Assembly (NCBI GenBank): GCA_030062745.1
Contig: CP099847.1
Span: 27,638,923-27,702,922 of the forward strand
Direction of reading: 5' to 3'
Length of the DNA stretch: 64,000 nt
DNA from: Capitulum mitella
Taxonomy: Eukaryota; Arthropoda; Thecostraca; Pollicipedomorpha; Pollicipedidae
The translations under genes were made by a program, and so were the position numbers. Of the stretch, positions 58,824 to 64,000 are shown piece by piece. The notes under the pieces were generated by a model. That model saw nothing but the letters and a program-made list of their open reading frames with translations, was not told the origin of the DNA and ran no database searches. Position 1 is the first letter of the stretch; each line of letters begins with the position of its first letter.

Positions 58824-60109
58824 ACAAAGGTGATTACCAAATACTCTCATTTTTCAAGAATTTCTTGCATACTATTCATATCTCTGGTGATGGGACTCAT
58901 TGCTGTCATGGGGCCCACGGTGTTTGAGGGGCCCCTGAAAAGTTGTCCCCCATCCAAAAATACGAACCGCCTCCACTGTGTGACGGAACTGGTGGATTTG
59001 GGCTATCGCATAGTGTAGGAACAGTGACTGTCTTTTGAGCCAGTTCAGGGGTGACGAATAAGGGGGGGGGGGGCAGCTGTCCCATCTGCAGCTTAACATT
59101 AACTACATGGTGTTGCATGGGAAGCAACGAGCTAAAAATCGGCCTAGCCCCCCATCTCTGGGGAAGTTTTGCCGTCACTGAGCTTACTGATAAGATTCCT
59201 GCCACTTCTTAAATGCCTTAAGAACGATTTGATGGTTCTTCTCGGATCGGTAATTTTGGAAATACAGTAAGTGAAAGGCGAAATGCCTACTATTCTCGCC
59301 ATTTGTCGCAATAGATCTTCAGCAAGAGCCAAAACCACGTGTCTTCTGTAGCGCAATCGACAAAGTTGCATTGGTGATGACATGGGGTCCACCGTCTTAG
59401 GTCGGTGATACAAAATCATGTTTTATGACCACTGGTTGGTGGGATCAATGTTTAAGTGGGCTGCGCCATGTGCCAAACTATACATACACAGCACAGCACT
59501 CAACGGACCGCTTACACCCATACGCAACAGTTATCACACACGGCGACATTGCGAGTGGACTGCCTCAATATGACGGCCCGCATGGGACCTGTTCACAGGG
59601 CCATGTCCAATATGTGCTTTGTATCTGCTTCGTTTGCCAAAACAGGCTTTTTCTTGCCACTTTGGAAGGGAAAACCCCTTCCTCACCTAATTTGGAAGTA
59701 ATTTGGTAGTCCTTTCTGTCAGCCAAAATGCCGCATGCCATCCGTTTGCTATTTCAACGTTTTGCGAAACAGAGAGGAGAGTGCTACTTTTCTGACGTAC
59801 CGCATTCAGGCCTTACTTATTTATCATCGCGTGACATTTCGGTGAGTTCCAAGAAAAGATTTTGTTTGCATGAATATGCTCGTCTGTATCCCGCCTCCTC
59901 ATTATGTTTTCTTTCGCATGGTCTCGAAAGTCACGCTTACGAAATTCAGTTCGTCCAAAAGGAACTGGATATTTGTGATAACGAAATGCAGGTGATTGTT
60001 TTTGAGAATGTATCTTCTTACGCAAAACTTGTATTGTTTGGCTTTTAACTTATAGATGATCATTTGTGAGCATAAAGTTCTTTGAGCACTGTTTTCCGTA
60101 CTCACAATA
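58822..60109. other. Intergenic, possible promoter side of ZNF277
   Basis: Contains a poly-G run of about twelve near 59063-59074. Frames at 59144-59419 (minus, 91 codons) and 59728-60048 (plus, 106 codons) show no domain. CpG density is normal up to about 60.1 kb and then collapses, so the first exon or promoter of ZNF277 may lie near the right end of this interval. No TATA or other core promoter could be assigned. Confidence 0.35.
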
Positions 60110-61957
60110 TTAGCATTGACTGTGCATTGTCACTATGGTCATTTTATGTTGATGTCATTGAATCATACATCTCTGCCAGCCTGCTGTTTAACTCACTTTA
60201 TAATGTAATCTCACATTTTACAGCCAGATTAGGATTCTTTTTTTGTGCCTGATCTCAGAGTGTTATTGGCACTATTTTCTCCATTAGTAACCAAGCACAC
60301 TGGATGACACATATACGGGGCTGGAAAAGATAGTTGCAAGAAACAACACATTATGACTGGAGGCCTGGATCTAACCTATCCTAACCACTGTAAGTGAATA
60401 GTAGGCCCTGTGTATGTTGTGTTTACAGTTTGTATGTAGTGTCATCCCTATATTCTTTGTATGATATTTTTGTCTTATCTACACTAGGAAGATTTCTCCC
60501 AATTTTGGTGGGATTTCACTGTTTGCTTTTGCAGCTCATTTTATTGGAATATGCATTTTGTAAATGTGCCTTAAATTTGTCTGCCTGAAATTGGCAAGCA
60601 AACCTTTTAATTAAGAAATTATTTCATGATAGGACAATGTATTTATGAAATCCATGTTGTGTTCTTAAGTAATGCACCATCATGGGTATATATGTTTTAA
60701 CTTGTTTTAATATCCTTTCTAAAATTGATTTTAGTCCCCAATATAGGCAAATTTTTTCAGCTTTGATTTTATTGCACATATTTTATTTATTACCAGCTGT
60801 CTATTACATTGTCTTTTCCATGCCATCTATAAATTGTCTGTCATTTTTCTTCATGCACCATCCAACAAAAGCATTATGGCTAAAAATACTGAGAAGTGCT
60901 AAGATGCATTATAGATTGGAATGTATGATGGCATTGATGTGTCATATGCAACCAAAAGCTGCATTGGTGATATTGATGAAGTGCATTGGTAAGTGATTTT
61001 GACATGCCTTTTGTCTTCAGTCCTGAGTCTGATGTGAACCAAAACTCCCAAGTTCCGTCTTTGGAGCATTCGAAACATTTGGAGCAGTTACTCAACTGTT
61101 AACTATTAACATTTATGTACCCATCCTCCTTCAGATATGCAAAGCAATTTCTCCTTAAAGCAACACAAAAACCTGTGAGATACAGATAATTGTGTATGAT
61201 AAATGTTGTTTTATTACCTGCCACAAGCAGAGTACATTTCTTGGTCCACTATTGTTTGACATACTGAAATTTTCATGAAATAAGAATAATGTATATTGCC
61301 ATCAAAGAATGTAACTCTCCCTACTTTTTTAGTTGAAATTAGTGAAGGTAAAAGGTGCAACTACCAGTGGTGTACTCATTTGTTCATTCACTTACATTGT
61401 ACCAAAAATGGGGGGGGGGTGTTGTGTACATGTATTTCAAGTTTGGGGATGGGAAAACTGCCTCATACAGCAGTTTTGAAAAACAACATGTATGTTATTT
61501 AGTAGGCTTTGCAATTTCTTGTCCAGGAAACCAGTAACTGTGACATATACCACTGAGTTAACTGCTGTGAGAAATGGGAAACAAAATCCAGCTGTTGGTT
61601 TTGAATTAGTGACAATAATCCAGATCTAAAAACATCTCTATTTTCAGGTCCAGGAGAGTAAAGAAATTGCTTTAGCAGAGATGAGGTGTGCTGTGGTGCA
61701 AACAGAACAGAACCTATTTATCCTGTGTACAAGAACATTGGTTCTCATACTTTCAGTTTCTTCGTCCTCATGTAAATGAGAGGTTTGATTGAGAAACATT
61801 TGCACATTGCCTGCAATATCTGCTCTTTCCATGACAATGATGATAGGTTTTGGTTGTCTGGCAACTCACAACACTGACGTGGACAATTGATGCCCACCGC
61901 ACTACTCTGCTCCTGCGAGTTACACGTGATTAGTTGTGATATCCCTCTCATCAGACG
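60110..61957 (+). other. Probable 5'-UTR intron of ZNF277: AT-rich, CpG-depleted
   Basis: By eye there are only about four CpG dinucleotides between 60110 and 61860, against dozens per few hundred bases in most flanking DNA, and TG/CA is common. The change on the left is abrupt near 60.1 kb. In arthropods, germline methylation is typically confined to transcribed bodies of housekeeping genes and erodes CpG there. Together with the acceptor at 61982 this supports an intron with the promoter at or upstream of about 60.1 kb. A short degenerate repeat copy lies at 60289-60410. No exon was recognised within. Confidence 0.55.
60289..60410 (+). mobile_element. Degenerate second copy of the CCTAA fold-back element
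   Basis: It shares ACCAAGCACACTGGATGACA with the left arm at 401-542, then ATACGG, a shortened middle, AACAACA and CATTATG, followed by CTAACCTATCCTAACC and GAATAGTAGG, the start of the right arm. It lies inside the CpG-poor presumed intron of ZNF277. Its right arm is cut short and its pentamer tract is reduced to about two imperfect units. Confidence 0.7.
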
Positions 61958-61982
61958 TCCTTTGTCGTGTTTCTGCCTGCAG
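61958..61982 (+). promoter_or_regulatory. Splice acceptor of the ZNF277 5'-UTR intron
   Basis: A pyrimidine-rich stretch (gtcctttgtcgtgtttctgc) runs directly into CAG at 61980-61982, eleven bases before the ZNF277 ATG. The upstream 1.9 kb is AT-rich, CpG-poor and without credible coding sequence, as expected of an intron. The matching donor is not certain. Consensus-like donors lie at about 59839 (GTGAGT), 60389 (GTAAGT) and 60991 (GTAAGT). Confidence 0.6.
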
Positions 61983-61992
61983 CCGGTCGCCG

Positions 61993-63295
61993 ATGGCGTC
62001 CGACGGCCTGGTGGACCAGCGGTTCGACAGCGGCGGCGGCGTGCCGTCGCTGTCGTTCCCGTCGCCGGAGGAGGACGCGCCGGCGGCACCGACCGCCGTG
62101 CCCTGTCTCTGCTGCGAGGAGCGGTTCGAGCCGCCGCTGGCGCGCGACGAGCTGGCGCGCCACCTGCTGGCCGAGCACCGGCTGGTGGTGGCCGACCTGG
62201 GCCTGGTCGCCGAGCTGGCCGAGTACTGCGCCTACTGGGCGCCCCGGCTGGCCGCCGCTGGACTGGCCGAGTACTGCTTCACTGTGGTGACCAACACGGG
62301 CCCGGCCGACACCGCGCCGTCCGAGGAGTACTTCCTGCTGTCGCCGAAGCTGGACGAGGACCGGCAGCTGCGCGAGCGGCTGCAGCGCCGCCGGCTGGAG
62401 CGCGTGCTGGCGCGCCAGGCCGAGGAGCGCGCGATGCGCGAGTTCCGCCGCGGCTGCCTCTTCTGCCGGCAGGAGTACGTGGGCCGGCTGGCGGGCTTCT
62501 TCGACCACCTGGCCGCCGAGCACAACTTCAGCGTGGGCCGGCCCGACAACATCGTGTTCGGGCCCGAGTTCCTGGACGCGATCGAGGCCAAGCTGGAGGC
62601 GCTGCGGTGCCTCTTCTGCGACGGCGTCTTCAAGGACCGCGCCACGCTCAAGGAGCACATGCGCAAGAAGCAGCACAAGAAGATCAACCCGAGCAACACC
62701 GGAGTTCGACAAGTTCTACGTCATCAACTACCTCGAGTTCGGCAAGGGCTGGATGGAGCTGCAGCAGGAGCCCGAGGAGACGCCACCGACCGGCTTCGAC
62801 GAGAGCCCGTCGGACGACGAGTGGGCCGACTGGCAGGAGCCGGCCGCCGCCGGCGCCGTCTGCCTCTTCTGCGAGTTCTCCACGGCCGACGTCGACGCTC
62901 TGCCGGCGCACATGGCCGCCGAGCACGGCTTCGACTTCGCCGAGCTCAAGACGCGCCTGCGGCTCTCGTTCTACCAGCAGGTGAAGCTGGTCAACTTCGT
63001 GCGGCGCCGCATGGTCGAGCGCGCCTGCCTTGTCTGCGACGAGACCTTTCCGACGCGCGACCGGCAGATGGCGCACATGCGGGACGGCGGCCACCTGCGC
63101 GCGCCGGCGGCCGCCGTCTGGGACCAGCCGCAGTACTTTTTCCCGACGTACGAGAACGACCAGCTGCTGTACCAGCTGGAGGAGGCGGACGGCGCCGCCG
63201 ACGAGGTGCCCGTCTACCCGGAGGACCCGGTGGACGTGGCCGACTCGATCTTGGCCAGCAGCGAAGTCAGGGAGGAGCTCGGCGGGCAGCGGTGA
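61993..63295 (+). CDS. ZNF277: ZNF277-like C2H2 zinc-finger protein, single coding exon, one-base frameshift at ~62701
   Basis: Recognised by its whole architecture: five C2H2 fingers at the spacing of animal ZNF277, the segment FYQQVKLVNFVRRR (about residues 326-339) and the C-terminal PTYENDQLL. Reading through the break gives about 433 residues, close to the ~450 of vertebrate ZNF277. Zinc ligands as I count them are C38/C41/H57/H62, C155/C158/H172/H177, C206/C209/H222/H228, C290/C293/H306/H311 and C345/C348/H361/H367. The ATG at 61993 has a usable context (ccgATGg) and lies 11 bases after a splice acceptor. Family knowledge: ZNF277 is a nuclear/cytoplasmic zinc-finger protein linked to ribosomal protein uS5 (RPS2) and, in mouse, to Polycomb-type repression; no catalytic role is known. 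Codons are strongly GC-ending. Oddities: there is no intron in the coding part, although the vertebrate gene has many, and one extra G at about 62701 moves the frame after INPSNT before EFDKFYVINYLE. Identity is near certain; whether the break is real is not. Confidence 0.94.
62698..62706 (+). other. ZNF277: Frame break inside ZNF277 (one extra G)
   Basis: The codon for T236 ends at 62700 and the conserved continuation EFDKFYVINY starts at 62702, so 62701 is one base too many. There is no room or GT-AG signal for an intron. The first frame stays open to 63309 after the break but becomes an Arg/Gly/Ala-rich string unlike any zinc finger. The second frame carries fingers 4 and 5 and stops at 63293-63295. 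A sequencing or assembly indel is the simplest reading; a real null allele is the alternative. Confidence 0.85.
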
Positions 63296-64000
63296 CCGGC
63301 GCTGTGTGACGTGGCGCCGTCCGGACGGGGGGGGGGCGAAGATGCCGAGTGATCGCCCGCCGGAGGGGGGAGAGCGGGTTACATCGACTCATGTGATAAC
63401 TCACCGTCTTGCATGCTGTGGCTTTGTGTGTTTTGACGCTGGGTCCGCCGAGCAAGATCATATAGAATATCGGTCGCTGGTATCACTTTACTGTTTTGTG
63501 CGGCCATTAGCCGTGTTCCGAAGCTGGAGGTGTGATGCCGCAGTCGCGGTTATTTCTCGCATGTCGCCAGCGCTGACAGTAACGTCTCTACGGTCCGGCC
63601 AGTCTGCAGAGACGTATCTTTTTGTCTGACTTGTGGACTGTACAGCCATGTCAGAATCGTCGATTTTCTGTGGTTGACGTAATCCTTCCATTTGCAGTGA
63701 GACTGTGTTGTGCGAGCTGCATTAATCGACGAATGATGCGCACCAGTGATGGATTTTTTTCGTCTCAGAGCGTTTGTACGTGTAATGACAGGTGGGATTT
63801 CTGGCGTATGTAATACATGCTTTTTTGTAAAGCCGGTCAGTAAACCCAGTCAATACTGAAAGCAATGCTGGACTGCTTGAAGCGTTTCATTCACATGAAC
63901 AAATTTCAAATACTTGTGCGTTGGTTTTGACACTGATCACAGCATATAAAAAATAATTTTGGATAATCTCAGTAGTCGGAAAATATGTATTCGTTTTTCG
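63296..64000 (+). other. ZNF277 3' UTR and downstream flank
   Basis: The sequence after the TGA contains no further coding signal. An AGTAAA hexamer at 63839-63844 is a plausible variant poly(A) signal and a T-rich stretch precedes it; a second A/T-rich candidate lies near 63945-63960. CpG frequency returns to the higher background immediately after the stop codon. Confidence 0.45.

Noticed and set aside
59144-59419. 91-codon minus-strand exon
   Set aside because: Reads smoothly but has no recognisable domain, no splice sites I could pair and no repeat copy; support is too weak.
61951-62712. Long minus-strand frame (253 codons) opposite ZNF277, and another at 62684-63094
   Set aside because: Shadows of a GC-rich coding exon; they consist of low-complexity Leu/Ala/Arg/Gln sequence without a domain.
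61887-62984. 365-codon plus-strand frame overlapping ZNF277
   Set aside because: An Arg/Ala/Gly-rich off-frame reading of the same exon; the zinc fingers are in another frame.
62753-63295. Separate 180-codon gene downstream of a truncated zinc-finger gene
   Set aside because: It is the second half of ZNF277 (fingers 4 and 5) after a one-base frame break, not an independent gene.

Overview
The window looks like nuclear DNA from an arthropod. The clearest clue is a (CCTAA)n tract near 540-614, the arthropod telomere-type pentamer, embedded here in a dispersed element. The only gene I can name, an orthologue of the C2H2 zinc-finger protein ZNF277, is very GC-rich, which is compatible with several crustaceans and ticks. 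The exact lineage is inference and cannot be fixed from the sequence. Nothing indicates a bacterial, viral or organellar origin. I found no operons, rRNA, tRNA or CRISPR.

Gene content is very low. The first ~60 kb holds no exon I can support. It is an AT/GC mosaic: ordinary intergenic DNA interrupted by about eighteen CpG-rich blocks of roughly 0.2-1.3 kb. Many of these blocks contain, or are built from, minisatellites (units of about 20, 20-27, ~30, ~36 and 41 bp, and a diverged ~160-190 bp array), triplet or hexamer repeats, and poly-G runs. Long open frames inside them lie on both strands and in several frames at once, as expected when TA-containing stops are rare, so they are not called as genes.

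Mobile DNA is concentrated in 14.8-15.2 kb and 46-58.7 kb. Two families of hAT-like miniature transposons are recognisable by CAGG-type termini and 8-bp target duplications: family 1 at 14872-15135, 51797-52113 and 58181-58447, plus a fragment near 55253-55362; family 2 at 46378-46539 and about 56863-57025. A ~3 kb diverged palindrome (about 55.66-58.62 kb) with a 5-nt centre carries remnants of a transposon-type protein in both arms. One miniature transposon of each family sits in opposite arms, and the other arm preserves the uninterrupted site in each case. A cluster of related degenerate repeats occupies 23.9-27.1 kb, and a 155-bp identical inverted repeat lies at 40.0 and 41.1 kb. Several perfect hairpins occur at 25.8, 27.8, 36.0, 40.0 and 57.15 kb. 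The fold-back element with a telomere-type core at 401-771 has a second, degenerate copy at 60.29 kb.

At the right end, 60.11-61.86 kb is abruptly AT-rich and almost free of CpG. It ends near a good splice acceptor (61980-61982) just upstream of the ZNF277 start codon at 61993. I read it as the transcribed, probably germline-methylated 5'-UTR intron of ZNF277. The ZNF277 coding region (61993-63295) is one uninterrupted exon of about 433 codons with five C2H2 fingers, broken by a single extra base at about 62701. A 3' UTR with a possible AGTAAA poly(A) signal follows.
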